Of a stretch of DNA of 64,000 nt, positions 52,061 to 60,055 are shown one piece after another. The stretch spans positions 1 through 64,000 of the forward strand of contig NZ_JACIFY010000013.1 in NCBI RefSeq assembly GCF_014197615.1, given 5' to 3'. The translations under genes and the position numbers were made by a program. This stretch comes from Rhizobium esperanzae. GTDB lineage: Bacteria; Pseudomonadota; Alphaproteobacteria; Rhizobiales; Rhizobiaceae. Position 1 is the stretch's first letter. Each line of letters opens with the position of its first letter. The notes beneath the pieces are model-generated. The model saw only the letters and a program-made list of their open reading frames with translations, had not been told where the DNA came from and made no database searches.

Positions 52061-52717
52061 ATGCAAGGCGAATTGTTGAGGGCAGACCAATCACGGTCTC
52101 CCCGGGAAGACCAGCGGTCTCCCATGGAACGGCTGAGGCCGGAGCGGTTAAGGACCGATTGCCCTGTCTTACTATCGGAAAGGCTCGTCATGCGCGCGCC
52201 CCACGAAGAAGACATCGACGCCCTTGCCCATCTCGCCAACAACGCCAAAGTCGCCACCATGGTATCGCGTATGCCGCATCCCTATACCGCCGATGATGCC
52301 GCCGACTTTGTTTGGCGTACGCGAAATGGCGAGATTGGCAAATGCGTCTATGCCATCACCAAAGCCGAAAACGGCGCCTTTATCGGCTGCTGCGGTGTCG
52401 AGCCGCATGCCGATGGCAGGACCGTCGAAATCGGGTACTGGCTGGGCGAACCCCATTGGAACAAGGGTTATACGACCGAGGCCTGCCATGCCCTGGTCGA
52501 TATGGTGTTCAGAACCCGCGAAAACGTCGATCAGATCGACGCCCGCTGCCGGGTGATGAACGTCGCCTCGCGCCGCGTCATTCAGAAGTGCGGCTTCCAG
52601 TTCCAGGGATCGGGGCTCGCCGCCTCGCTGGCGCTCGGCAGCAACGTGCCGGTGGAATGGTACAGGCTCGACCGCAAGACCTGGATATCGCTCCGAAGCT
52701 GGGGGAACATCGCATGA
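52061..52717 (+). CDS. GNAT family N-acetyltransferase (RimJ/RimL-like), first copy
   Basis: The 218-residue protein has a GNAT fold of the RimJ/RimL type: LLSERLVMRAPHEEDIDALAHLANN at the start of the domain (about residue 45), VEIGYWLGEPHWNKGYTTEACHALVDMVF with the acetyl-CoA loop W-N-K-G-Y, and DARCRVMNVASRRVIQKCGFQFQG at the end. A 40-residue polar N-terminal extension precedes it. The start at 52061 follows AGGAGG. Its stop overlaps the next GNAT start by four bases (ATGA). The related N-terminal motif suggests these are tandem paralogues. Confidence 0.88.
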   Translation: MQGELLRADQSRSPREDQRSPMERLRPERLRTDCPVLLSERLVMRAPHEEDIDALAHLANNAKVATMVSRMPHPYTADDAADFVWRTRNGEIGKCVYAITKAENGAFIGCCGVEPHADGRTVEIGYWLGEPHWNKGYTTEACHALVDMVFRTRENVDQIDARCRVMNVASRRVIQKCGFQFQGSGLAASLALGSNVPVEWYRLDRKTWISLRSWGNIA

Positions 52718-53301
52718 GCACGACCGCGCTGCAAAGGCCGGAGACCACGCCGATGATGCCCGGCCCCGCGCCTGTCATCTCGACGGCCCGGCTGACGCTC
52801 CGCCCTCACCGGCTGAGCGATGCGCCTGCGATCGCGGAATCGCTCTCCGATTTCGCGGTCACGCGCATGCTGTCCCGCGTCCCCGCGCCGTTCGACCGGC
52901 AGGATGCGCTGGACTGGCTGATGCCGGTCACCTCCGGCACTCTGCCGGACTGGCCGCTGGCGATCACCGGTAGGGACGATGTCCATATCGGCAATGTCTC
53001 GATCGAGCTGCGCCACGGCCGCTGGCACCTCGGCTACTGGCTGAACCGCTACTACTGGCGGCGCGGCTATATGAGCGAGGCGGTGGCGGCGATCATCGAG
53101 CGCTTCTCGCGCCGCATGCCGGAGACGCCGGTTCATTCCGGCGTCTTCGCCGACAACCCGGCGTCGCTGCGGCTGCAGGAGAAGCTCGGTTTCCGCATGG
53201 TGGGCTGCGGCGAAATCTATTGTTTCGCCCGCAACACCATGGTTTCGCACATCGAAACCGTGCTGCAGCCGGGCATGCTGCAGCAGCGGAAGGTTGCCTG
53301 A
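52714..53301 (+). CDS. GNAT family N-acetyltransferase (RimJ/RimL-like), second copy
   Basis: The 195-residue protein is a paralogue of the gene before it: ISTARLTLRPHRLSDAPAIAESLSD, then WHLGYWLNRYYWRRGYMSEAVAAIIERF with the acetyl-CoA loop, and SGVFADNPASLRLQEKLGFRMVG. It starts within the upstream stop (ATGA), so the two are translationally coupled. In many rhizobia two GNAT genes lie between rpmA and obgE; their substrates are unknown. A repeat and a terminator separate it from the convergent EEP gene. Confidence 0.88.
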   Translation: MSTTALQRPETTPMMPGPAPVISTARLTLRPHRLSDAPAIAESLSDFAVTRMLSRVPAPFDRQDALDWLMPVTSGTLPDWPLAITGRDDVHIGNVSIELRHGRWHLGYWLNRYYWRRGYMSEAVAAIIERFSRRMPETPVHSGVFADNPASLRLQEKLGFRMVGCGEIYCFARNTMVSHIETVLQPGMLQQRKVA

Positions 53302-53305
53302 CACA

Positions 53306-53350
53306 GCATGATGCCGAAAAGTGTGAGCGATTTTCGGACGAACATCATGC
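53306..53350. repeat. Intergenic hairpin of the covarying family
   Basis: The outer stem is gcatgatg / catcatgc and the inner ccgaaaa / ttttcgg, with loop gtgtgagcga. Loop and inner A/T tract match the hairpins at 6125 and 43571, while the stem bases differ and remain paired. Confidence 0.8.
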
Positions 53351-53360
53351 TCACGTAAAA

Positions 53361-53389
53361 GGAGATGCCGCCGGCTCGGCGGCGTCTCC
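53361..53389 (-). terminator. Terminator of the EEP hydrolase gene
   Basis: On the minus strand a 12-bp stem (ggagacgccgcc / ggcggcatctcc, one G-U pair) with a 5-base loop is followed by TTTTACG. It starts 1 base after the stop codon of the EEP gene. Confidence 0.82.
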
Positions 53390-53390
53390 A

Positions 53391-54257
53391 TTAATCGCCG
53401 ATCTCGACCCAGAGCGGGAAATGATCGGAGCCGACGGATTGCGTGTCGATCCGGGCGGATTTCAACCGGCCGACAAGGCCGCAACTGACGAAGCAATAGT
53501 CGAGATGCATGCGTTTGCCGTGATCTTCGGGATCCATCCAGCTATAGCTCTCCGGCCGATAGGCCTGAAGCGCCGCAAAGGCGTCGACCGGCGTGCCGAT
53601 CCTGGCGATCCGGCCGTAATATCCGCCGCCGGCCCCGGCAAGCGCGCAATATTCCGGCGATTCCGGCTCCATGTTGAAATCGCCCATGATGACGTAATCC
53701 TCCGGCAGCGGCGGCTCCGGCAGATCGAATTCGCCGCCTCCGGTCAGCGACCCGCCCTCGTGAACGAAGGCGTTGATATGGGCATTCAGGAACTGCAGCT
53801 GGCGGATGCGCTCGTCGGCGGAGACGTGGTCGAGATGGACGCAGTAGAGGCGGATCGCCCCGCCGGGTGCTGCGATCACCGCCTCGGTGGCGCCGCGCTG
53901 CAGGTTGATCTTGCCGATCGTCCGGCTGCGCGGCAGAAGCAGCGTTCGGGTCGAGACGACAGGCCAGCGCGACAGCACCATGTTGCCGAACTGGAAGCGG
54001 GTGCCGCGCACCGGCGCCGGCCCGCCCGGAGCCGCTTCGGCATGCATGTCGCAGGCCGGCCCATACACCCAGAAATAGTCGGGAAAGAGGGCTGCAACAT
54101 CGGCCGCCATATCGGCAAAACCGTTGCGCGAGAAGCCGCGGGTCACCTCTTGCAGCGCGATGACATCCGCACGTTCGAGGCTGCGGGCAATCCGCCCGAG
54201 ATCGTATCTGCCGTCAAGACCAAAGCCGTACTGTATGTTATAGCTCGCAAAATTCAC
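53391..54257 (-). CDS. Endonuclease/exonuclease/phosphatase (EEP) family protein
   Basis: The 288-residue protein has the EEP fold of DNase I-like and phospholipid/phosphatase enzymes: ASYNIQYGFG near the N-terminus, ADVIALQEVTRG with the metal-binding Glu, LYCVHLDHV, VIMGDFNMEPES with the catalytic Asp-x-Asn, and SVGSDHFPLWVEI with the catalytic His. It has no signal peptide, so it is cytoplasmic. Start: GTG 54257 lies 11 bases after GGAGGT, an unusually long spacing; ATT or ATC codons closer to it are in frame. It is divergent from obgE with 83 bases between them, and antisense in orientation to the genes on both sides. Confidence 0.82.
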   Translation of the reverse strand: MNFASYNIQYGFGLDGRYDLGRIARSLERADVIALQEVTRGFSRNGFADMAADVAALFPDYFWVYGPACDMHAEAAPGGPAPVRGTRFQFGNMVLSRWPVVSTRTLLLPRSRTIGKINLQRGATEAVIAAPGGAIRLYCVHLDHVSADERIRQLQFLNAHINAFVHEGGSLTGGGEFDLPEPPLPEDYVIMGDFNMEPESPEYCALAGAGGGYYGRIARIGTPVDAFAALQAYRPESYSWMDPEDHGKRMHLDYCFVSCGLVGRLKSARIDTQSVGSDHFPLWVEIGD

Positions 54258-54340
54258 GATAATCTTTGACCTCCGTCGGAACCGCCTATATCGAATGGGC
54301 CAAGACGGGCCGTCCAACTGCCACCGGTACTGGAAGTAAA

Positions 54341-55423
54341 ATGAAATTTCTCGACGAAGCAAAGGTCTATATCCGATCCGGAGACGGCGGCGGGGGCAGC
54401 GTCTCCTTCCGGCGCGAGAAATTCATCGAGTTCGGCGGCCCCGACGGCGGTGATGGCGGACGCGGCGGCGATGTCTGGGTCGAGACCGTCAACGGCCTCA
54501 ACACGCTGATCGATTTCCGCTACCAGCAGCATTTCAAGGCGACGATCGGCACCCACGGCATGGGCCGGAACCGCACCGGCGCCAATGGCAGCGACGTGAC
54601 GCTGAAGGTCCCTGTCGGCACCCAGATCTTCGAGGAAGACCGGGAAACCCTGATCTGCGATCTCACCGTCGAAGGCCAGCGTTATTGCCTTGCTCATGGC
54701 GGCAATGGCGGCTTCGGCAACGCCCATTTCAAGACCTCGACCAATCAGGCGCCGGATTGGGCCAATCCCGGCCTGCCGGGCGAGGAAAAAACCCTGTGGC
54801 TGCGGCTGAAGCTGATTGCCGATGCCGGCCTTGTCGGCCTGCCCAATGCCGGCAAATCGACCTTCCTGGCATCGGTCACCCGTGCCCGGCCGAAGATCGC
54901 CAACTACCCCTTCACCACGCTGCATCCCAATCTCGGCGTCGCCACCATCGACGAGCGGGAATTCATCCTTGCCGACATTCCGGGCCTGATCGAAGGCGCC
55001 CATGAGGGGGTCGGCATCGGCGACCGTTTCCTCGGCCATGTCGAGCGCACCCGGGTGCTGCTGCACCTCGTCTCCGCCCAGGAGGAAAAGGTCGGCAAAG
55101 CCTATAAGACGGTCAAACACGAGCTCGAAGCCTATGGCAACGACCTGACCGACAAGCCGGAGATCGTGGCGCTGTCGCAGATCGACGTGCTCGACGATGC
55201 CGAGCTGAAGAAGAAGGCCAAGGAGTTGGCCAAGGCCTGCGGCAAGACACCGTTCCTGATTTCGGCCGTCACCGGCAAGGGCATGACCGAAGTCCTGCGG
55301 GCGCTGCGCGACATCATCGTCGAGGAAAATGCCGAGGAAAAACCGGCCAAGGTGCCGAAGCTCAGGCATCGCGACATGGTCGTCACCGATGAGGGTGAGG
55401 ATGAGGCCGATGACCAGCCGTAA
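54341..55423 (+). CDS. obgE: Obg-type GTPase
   Basis: ObgE (CgtA) is an essential GTPase involved in 50S assembly and stress control. The 360-residue protein has the glycine-rich Obg domain (KFLDEAKVYIRSGDGGGGSVSFRREKF, FGGPDGGDGGRGGDVW). The G domain follows, with G1 GLPNAGKST near residue 167, G2 YPFTTLHPN, G3 DIPGLIEGAHEGVGIGDRF and G4 SQID. The C-terminal tail is acidic (DEGEDEADDQ). ATG 54341 follows GGAAG. The 14-base overlap with proB indicates coupled translation. Confidence 0.96.
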   Translation: MKFLDEAKVYIRSGDGGGGSVSFRREKFIEFGGPDGGDGGRGGDVWVETVNGLNTLIDFRYQQHFKATIGTHGMGRNRTGANGSDVTLKVPVGTQIFEEDRETLICDLTVEGQRYCLAHGGNGGFGNAHFKTSTNQAPDWANPGLPGEEKTLWLRLKLIADAGLVGLPNAGKSTFLASVTRARPKIANYPFTTLHPNLGVATIDEREFILADIPGLIEGAHEGVGIGDRFLGHVERTRVLLHLVSAQEEKVGKAYKTVKHELEAYGNDLTDKPEIVALSQIDVLDDAELKKKAKELAKACGKTPFLISAVTGKGMTEVLRALRDIIVEENAEEKPAKVPKLRHRDMVVTDEGEDEADDQP

Positions 55424-56579
55424 GCCGCTTGGCCGCTACCGCCGCGTCGTCATCAAGATCGGCTCCGCGCTGCTGGTCGACCGCAAGGCCGGGCTGAAGA
55501 AGGCCTGGCTCGACGCCATGTGCGCCGATATTGCAGGCTTGAAGGCCAAAGGCATCGACGTGCTCGTCGTTTCCTCCGGCGCAATCGCGCTCGGCCGCTC
55601 GGTGCTCGATCTGCCCTCCGGCGCGCTGAAGCTGGAAGAAAGCCAGGCGGCCGCCGCCGTCGGCCAGATCGCGCTGGCGCGCGCCTGGTCGGAAAGCCTG
55701 TCGCGCGACGAGATCGTTGCCGGCCAGATCCTGCTGACGCTCGGCGATACCGAGGAGCGCCGCCGTTATCTGAATGCGCGCGCCACCATCAATCAGCTTT
55801 TGAAGATCGGCGCCGTGCCGATTATCAACGAGAACGACACGGTTGCCACCAGCGAAATCCGCTATGGCGACAACGACCGGCTGGCCGCCCGCGTCGCGAC
55901 GATGACCGGCGCCGACCTGTTGATCCTTCTCTCCGACATCGACGGCCTCTATACCGCCCCGCCGCATCTCGATCCGAACGCCACCTTCCTGGAGACGATT
56001 TCGGCAATCACGCCGGAGATCGAGGCGATGGCCGGGGGTGCTGCTTCCGAACTGTCGCGCGGCGGCATGCGCACCAAGATCGATGCCGGCAAGATCGCCA
56101 CGACATCGGGCTGCGCCATGATCATCGCTTCCGGCAAAACCGACAGCCCGCTGTCGGCGATCGAAAACGGCGCCCGTTCCTCCTGGTTCGCCCCTTCGGG
56201 AACGCCCGTCACGGCTCGCAAGACCTGGATTGCCGGACAGTTGCAGCCGGCCGGCGAACTGCATGTCGATGACGGCGCCGTCACCGCTCTCGGGGCCGGC
56301 AAGAGCCTGCTTCCCGCCGGCGTGCGCAATGTTTCCGGCCTCTTCAGCCGCGGCGACACGGTGGCGATCATCGGCTCTGAAGGCCGCGAGATCGCCCGCG
56401 GGCTTGTCAGCTACGACGCCGACGACGCCCGCCGGATTGCCGGCCGCAAATCGGCGGAGATCGAGGCCATCCTCGGTTATGCCGGGCGCGCCGCCATGGT
56501 CCATCGCGACGACATGGTGATGACCGCGCCGATCGGTTCGAAATCGGAAAGGCAGAAGAAGGACGCGAGCTATGCTTGA
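55410..56579 (+). CDS. proB: Glutamate 5-kinase
   Basis: ProB phosphorylates glutamate at the first step of proline synthesis, with feedback control by proline. The 389-residue protein has an amino-acid kinase domain (VVIKIGSALLV, VLVVSSGAIALGRSVLDL, NENDTVATSEIRYGDND, LSDIDGLYT) and a C-terminal PUA domain (residues 290-380: GELHVDDGAVTAL, GVRNVSGLFSRGDTVAI). The start at 55410 overlaps obgE and has GAGGATGAGG before it; the reading frame is open further upstream but covers obgE sequence. The stop overlaps proA by eight bases. Confidence 0.96.
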   Translation: MTSRKPLGRYRRVVIKIGSALLVDRKAGLKKAWLDAMCADIAGLKAKGIDVLVVSSGAIALGRSVLDLPSGALKLEESQAAAAVGQIALARAWSESLSRDEIVAGQILLTLGDTEERRRYLNARATINQLLKIGAVPIINENDTVATSEIRYGDNDRLAARVATMTGADLLILLSDIDGLYTAPPHLDPNATFLETISAITPEIEAMAGGAASELSRGGMRTKIDAGKIATTSGCAMIIASGKTDSPLSAIENGARSSWFAPSGTPVTARKTWIAGQLQPAGELHVDDGAVTALGAGKSLLPAGVRNVSGLFSRGDTVAIIGSEGREIARGLVSYDADDARRIAGRKSAEIEAILGYAGRAAMVHRDDMVMTAPIGSKSERQKKDASYA

Positions 56580-57855
56580 TACCGTTGCGCTAGGCCCTGA
56601 CATTGACGTGCTGATGAACGACATCGGCCGCAAGGCAAAGGCATCAGCGCGACCGCTGGGCTTTGCCTCCACCGAAGCGAAGAACCGCGCGCTGAACGCC
56701 ATGGCCGACGCGATCCTGGCGAACAAGGCTGAGATTCTTGCCGAAAACGCCAAGGATTTGAAGGATATCGAAGGCTCCGACATGCTCGCCTCCTTCGTCG
56801 ATCGGCTGACGCTGAACGACAAGCGCATTGCCGAGATGGCCGAGGGCATCCGCGCCATCGCCGCCCTTGCCGATCCGGTCGGCGAAGTCATCGCCGCCTG
56901 GGACCGGCCGAACGGCCTGAAGATCGAGCGCGTCCGCACGCCGCTCGGCGTCATCGGCGTCATCTTCGAAAGCCGCCCCAACGTCACCGCCGATGCCGGC
57001 GCGCTCTGCCTCAAGGCGGGCAATGCCGTGATCCTGCGCTGCGGTTCGGACTCGCGCCGCTCATCGCAGGCTATCCATGCCTGCATGGTCGAGGGCCTGA
57101 AAGCGGCAGGGCTTCCGGAGCATGCGATCCAGCTCGTGCCGGTCACCGACCGTGCCGCCGTCGGCGCCATGCTGCGCGGCCTCGACGGCGCAATCGACGT
57201 CATCGTGCCGCGCGGCGGCAAGAGCCTGGTCGCCCGGGTGCAGAACGAGGCCCGCGTGCCGGTTTTTGCCCATCTCGAAGGCCTCTGCCACATCTATATC
57301 GATGGCTCGGCCGATATCGAGATGGCGAAGAAGATCGTCGTCAACGCCAAGATGCGCCGCACCGGCATCTGTGGCGCGGCCGAAACCCTGCTCGTCGATG
57401 GCGCCGCAATCGGCACGCATCTGACGCCGCTGCTCGAGGTTCTCACCGAAGCCGGCTGCGAGGTCCGCGCGTCGCCGACGGTGCTGAAGGTCGTCCCCGG
57501 CCTGAAGCCGGCAACCGAGGAGGACTGGTCGACCGAATATCTCGACGCGATTATCTCGGTGGCCGTGGTCGACGGCATATCCGGCGCCATCGCTCATATC
57601 CAGACCTATTCCTCGAACCATACCGAGGCTGTCATCGCCGAGGACCCCGAGGTCGTCGCGCGGTTCTTCACCGAGGTCGATTCGGCGATCCTGCTGCACA
57701 ATGCCTCGACGCAATTTGCCGATGGCGGCGAGTTCGGCATGGGGGCGGAGATCGGCATTGCCACCGGCAAGATGCACGCCCGCGGCCCCGTCGGCGTCGA
57801 ACAGCTGACCTCCTTCAAATATCGGGTGCACGGCGCCGGACAGACGCGGCCCTGA
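56572..57855 (+). CDS. proA: Gamma-glutamyl phosphate reductase
   Basis: ProA is the NADPH-dependent aldehyde-dehydrogenase-fold enzyme that makes glutamate semialdehyde from the ProB product. The 427-residue protein has VRTPLGVIGVIFESRPNVTADAGALCLKAGNAVILRCG in the cofactor-binding part. Further on are PRGGKSLVARVQNEARVPVFAHLEGLCHIY and NAKMRRTGICGAAETLLV with the catalytic Cys. ATG 56572 overlaps the proB stop by eight bases. The near-adjacent nadD follows after 1 base, so obgE-proB-proA-nadD form one operon. Confidence 0.97.
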   Translation: MLDTVALGPDIDVLMNDIGRKAKASARPLGFASTEAKNRALNAMADAILANKAEILAENAKDLKDIEGSDMLASFVDRLTLNDKRIAEMAEGIRAIAALADPVGEVIAAWDRPNGLKIERVRTPLGVIGVIFESRPNVTADAGALCLKAGNAVILRCGSDSRRSSQAIHACMVEGLKAAGLPEHAIQLVPVTDRAAVGAMLRGLDGAIDVIVPRGGKSLVARVQNEARVPVFAHLEGLCHIYIDGSADIEMAKKIVVNAKMRRTGICGAAETLLVDGAAIGTHLTPLLEVLTEAGCEVRASPTVLKVVPGLKPATEEDWSTEYLDAIISVAVVDGISGAIAHIQTYSSNHTEAVIAEDPEVVARFFTEVDSAILLHNASTQFADGGEFGMGAEIGIATGKMHARGPVGVEQLTSFKYRVHGAGQTRP

Positions 57856-57856
57856 C

Positions 57857-58501
57857 GTGACAACCGAGCCTGACGTGCTGATCGAAAATGTGGACCGGCA
57901 CTATCTCCGCATGCCGCACAGCGAACGCGGCATGGTCGTCGGCCTGTTCGGCGGTTCGTTCAATCCGCCGCATCAGGGCCATGCGCTGGTCGCCGAGATC
58001 GCGCTCAAGCGGCTCGGCCTCGACCAGCTCTGGTGGATGGTCACGCCAGGCAATCCGCTGAAGAGCCGCAATGCGCTCGCACCGCTTGCCGAGCGCATTG
58101 CCGAAAGCGAGCGCATTGCCGCCGATCCGCGCATCAAGGTCACCGCCTTCGAACAGGCGCTCGGCGTCAGCTACACCGCCAACACGCTTGCCCGCGTCAA
58201 GGCCCGCAATCCGCATGTGCATTTCATCTGGATCATGGGCGCCGACAGCCTGCAGACCTTTCACAAATGGCAGAAATGGCAGGAGATTGCCCGCACCTTC
58301 CCGATCGCGGTGATCGACCGGCCGGGCGCGACGCTCTCCTACCTCTCCTCGAAGATGACGAGGACCTTCGATTTCGCTCGTGTCGACGAGGATGATGCCC
58401 GGGTTCTCTGGAAGAAACCGGCGCCAGCCTGGACCTTCATCCACGGGCCGCGCTCCGGCCTGAGCTCGACGGCAATCCGCAACGGCGCGTCGCACGACTA
58501 A
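57857..58501 (+). CDS. nadD: Nicotinate-nucleotide adenylyltransferase
   Basis: NadD adenylates nicotinate mononucleotide in NAD synthesis. The 214-residue protein has the nucleotidyltransferase HIGH-like motif GLFGGSFNPPHQGHALVAEIA, with GSFNPPHQGH at about residue 32-41. WWMVTPGNPLK, WIMGADSLQTFHKWQKW and the C-terminal SGLSSTAIRNG motif complete the fold. The start is GTG 57857; an N-terminal extension of some 25 residues precedes the catalytic core. It is the fourth gene of the obgE operon. In related genomes it is followed by rsfS; here the sRNA and the mod genes lie between them. Confidence 0.94.
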   Translation: MTTEPDVLIENVDRHYLRMPHSERGMVVGLFGGSFNPPHQGHALVAEIALKRLGLDQLWWMVTPGNPLKSRNALAPLAERIAESERIAADPRIKVTAFEQALGVSYTANTLARVKARNPHVHFIWIMGADSLQTFHKWQKWQEIARTFPIAVIDRPGATLSYLSSKMTRTFDFARVDEDDARVLWKKPAPAWTFIHGPRSGLSSTAIRNGASHD

Positions 58502-58524
58502 GTCGAATAAATTTCAAGAACGTT

Positions 58525-58648
58525 GGAAAACGAGAAAGCCCGACGGGGGAGGATCCGTCGGGCTTATAAACTCGATCGACAACTGGGAGGAGGAGTGTTG
58601 CCGACCCTGTCGAACGGCTATGGGAGGAGGAGAAAGCCGTTTCGATAA
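58525..58648 (-). ncRNA. Three-hairpin anti-Shine-Dalgarno sRNA, alpha-r14 (NfeR1-like) type
   Basis: On the minus strand three hairpins follow each other, each exposing a pyrimidine-rich loop. Stem AACGGCT / AGCCGTT has loop containing CTCCTCCTCCC (58613-58641); stem GGCAAC / GTTGTC has CTCCTCCTCCC; stem AAGCCCGACGG / CCGTCGGGCTT has CCTCCCCC, and the tail TTTCTCGTTTT makes it an intrinsic terminator (58525-58565). The 120-base length and the repeated CCUCCUCCC loops fit the alphaproteobacterial alpha-r14 family, whose members pair with ribosome-binding sites of mRNAs; NfeR1 of Sinorhizobium is an example. The 5' end is an estimate. A weak promoter (TTCACC, 16 bases, TAAAAC) is seen at 58654-58681. 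Confidence 0.8.
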
Positions 58649-58893
58649 GTATGTTTTATCAGATTCCGCACGAAGGTGAAGATTGATTGTTGCATTGCAG
58701 CAATGCAACGATTGCAAGCCTGTGCGGGAGAATCGCGCCGGAAGTGACGTTTTTATCAGCATAAATCATCGGTGCGTGGCGCCGGCTCCGGGAGCCTTGC
58801 GCTTTGCAGAATGCCGGCCGGATATTTCCGTCCAAGAGATCCCGTTTCAGATCCAAGCCATGCGCATCGAGAATGCGACGCAGCACTCCTCTA

Positions 58894-58962
58894 CGGTTAT
58901 ATTTTCCTGGATATATCCCCTAGCCAAACCGCACCGCCCGTTATATTCGTCGCAATATTTCG
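58894..58962 (+). promoter_or_regulatory. Two candidate Mo-boxes upstream of modA
   Basis: Two imperfect palindromes with the ATATA-type halves of ModE sites lie just upstream of modA: GGTTATAT, 8 bases, ATATATCC (58895-58918), and CGTTATAT, 7 bases, AATATTTCG (58939-58962). The second ends 19 bases before the start codon and would block transcription when molybdate-ModE binds. A ModE gene is found at the end of the cluster. Confidence 0.6.
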
Positions 58963-58981
58963 AACTCTGGGGAAGTAAATC

Positions 58982-59773
58982 ATGCAGAACCGCCGCCAAT
59001 GGATGAAACTGGCAACCGCCGCGATATCGGCCCTGTGGCTTGGCGCAGCGGCGTTTGCAGCGCCGGCCGCCGCCGCCGAAAAGCTGACCGTCTTTGCGGC
59101 GGCGAGCCTCAAGGACGCGCTCGATGCCGCCAATGCCGCCTGGGCCAAGGAAAGCGGCAAGGAAGCCGTCGCCTCCTATGCGGCGAGCGGAGCGCTGGCC
59201 AAGCAGATCGAAAACGCCGCCCCCGCCGATATCTTCATCTCGGCCGACCGCGACTGGATGGATTACGTCGCCAAGAAGAACCTGATCAAGGCCGACAGCC
59301 GTTCGGATCTGCTCGGAAACCGGATCGTGCTGGTTGCCGAAAAGGACAAGGCCAAGCCCGTCGAGATCAAGCAGGATTTCGATCTCGCTGGTTTGCTGGG
59401 TGACGGCAAGCTTGCCATGGGTGAACCGAAATCGGTTCCGGCCGGAAAATACGGCATGGCCGCGCTGGAAAAACTCGGCGTCTGGACGTCGGTGGAAACC
59501 AAGGTCGCCGGCGCCGAAAGCGTCCGCGCCGCCCTGGCCCTCGTCTCCCGCGGCGAAGCGCCCTATGGCATCGTCTATCAGACGGATGCCGCCGCCGATA
59601 AGGGTGTCGCCGTCGTCGGCACCTTCCCGGCCGATTCCCATCCGCCGATCATCTATCCGATCGCCATCCTGGCTTCGAGCAAGAACCCGGACGCATCGGC
59701 CTATCTCGACTTCCTGAAATCCGACAAGGCAGCCGCCTTCTTCACGGCGCAGGGTTTCACCATTCTGAAGTGA
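58982..59773 (+). CDS. modA: Molybdate ABC transporter, periplasmic binding protein
   Basis: The 263-residue protein has a signal peptide (cleavage near residue 35, ...AAPAAAAEKL) and the ModA core. LTVFAAASLKDALDAANAAW, SYAASGALAKQIENAAPADIFISADRDWMDYV and LLGNRIVLVAEKD give the oxyanion pocket (Ser and Asp-Trp-Met region). It binds molybdate or tungstate for the ModBC permease. ATG 58982 follows GGGGAAG. The gene is followed by a repeat-filled gap of 282 bases before modB, which may decouple its level from the permease. Confidence 0.95.
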   Translation: MQNRRQWMKLATAAISALWLGAAAFAAPAAAAEKLTVFAAASLKDALDAANAAWAKESGKEAVASYAASGALAKQIENAAPADIFISADRDWMDYVAKKNLIKADSRSDLLGNRIVLVAEKDKAKPVEIKQDFDLAGLLGDGKLAMGEPKSVPAGKYGMAALEKLGVWTSVETKVAGAESVRAALALVSRGEAPYGIVYQTDAAADKGVAVVGTFPADSHPPIIYPIAILASSKNPDASAYLDFLKSDKAAAFFTAQGFTILK

Positions 59774-59867
59774 TCGAGACGTTGAGATGATTGCGGATTC
59801 AGGGGCGACAGCTTAGCGTCAGTCAAGGCTACTGACCCACTACTCTGGCTGCTTCGTGCGGATGGTT

Positions 59868-60005
59868 GCCCCTCACCCTAACCCTCTCCCCGTAAACGGG
59901 GCGAGGGGACGTGCCCTGCGAGAGGTGGGTAAGGGACGAAGGCGTCGCGGCACATTCCCTTCGCCCCGCAAGCGGGGAGAAGGTGCCGGCGGGCGGATGA
60001 GGGGC
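59868..60005. repeat. Palindromic repeat between modA and modB
   Basis: The element has mirrored ends (cccctca...tgagggg) and contains two hairpins with 6-7-bp stems around cccgtaaacggg and ccccgcaagcgggg. It is a GC-rich rhizobial intergenic repeat and sits inside the mod operon, between the binding-protein and permease genes. No gene is seen in the gap. Confidence 0.75.
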
Positions 60006-60055
60006 TGGTCTCGGGTCGCTTCAGCGTGCCTTGGATTTCATGGAGACCACCGCAT

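Noticed and set aside
58693..58981. Molybdenum-cofactor (Moco) riboswitch upstream of modA
   Set aside because: No multi-helix junction or conserved loops could be recognised; the AT-rich palindromes fit ModE sites better.
59868..60005. Rho-independent terminator splitting modA from modB
   Set aside because: The hairpins lack T-runs and the element is a GC-rich repeat; modB and modC lie in line and need the upstream promoter.
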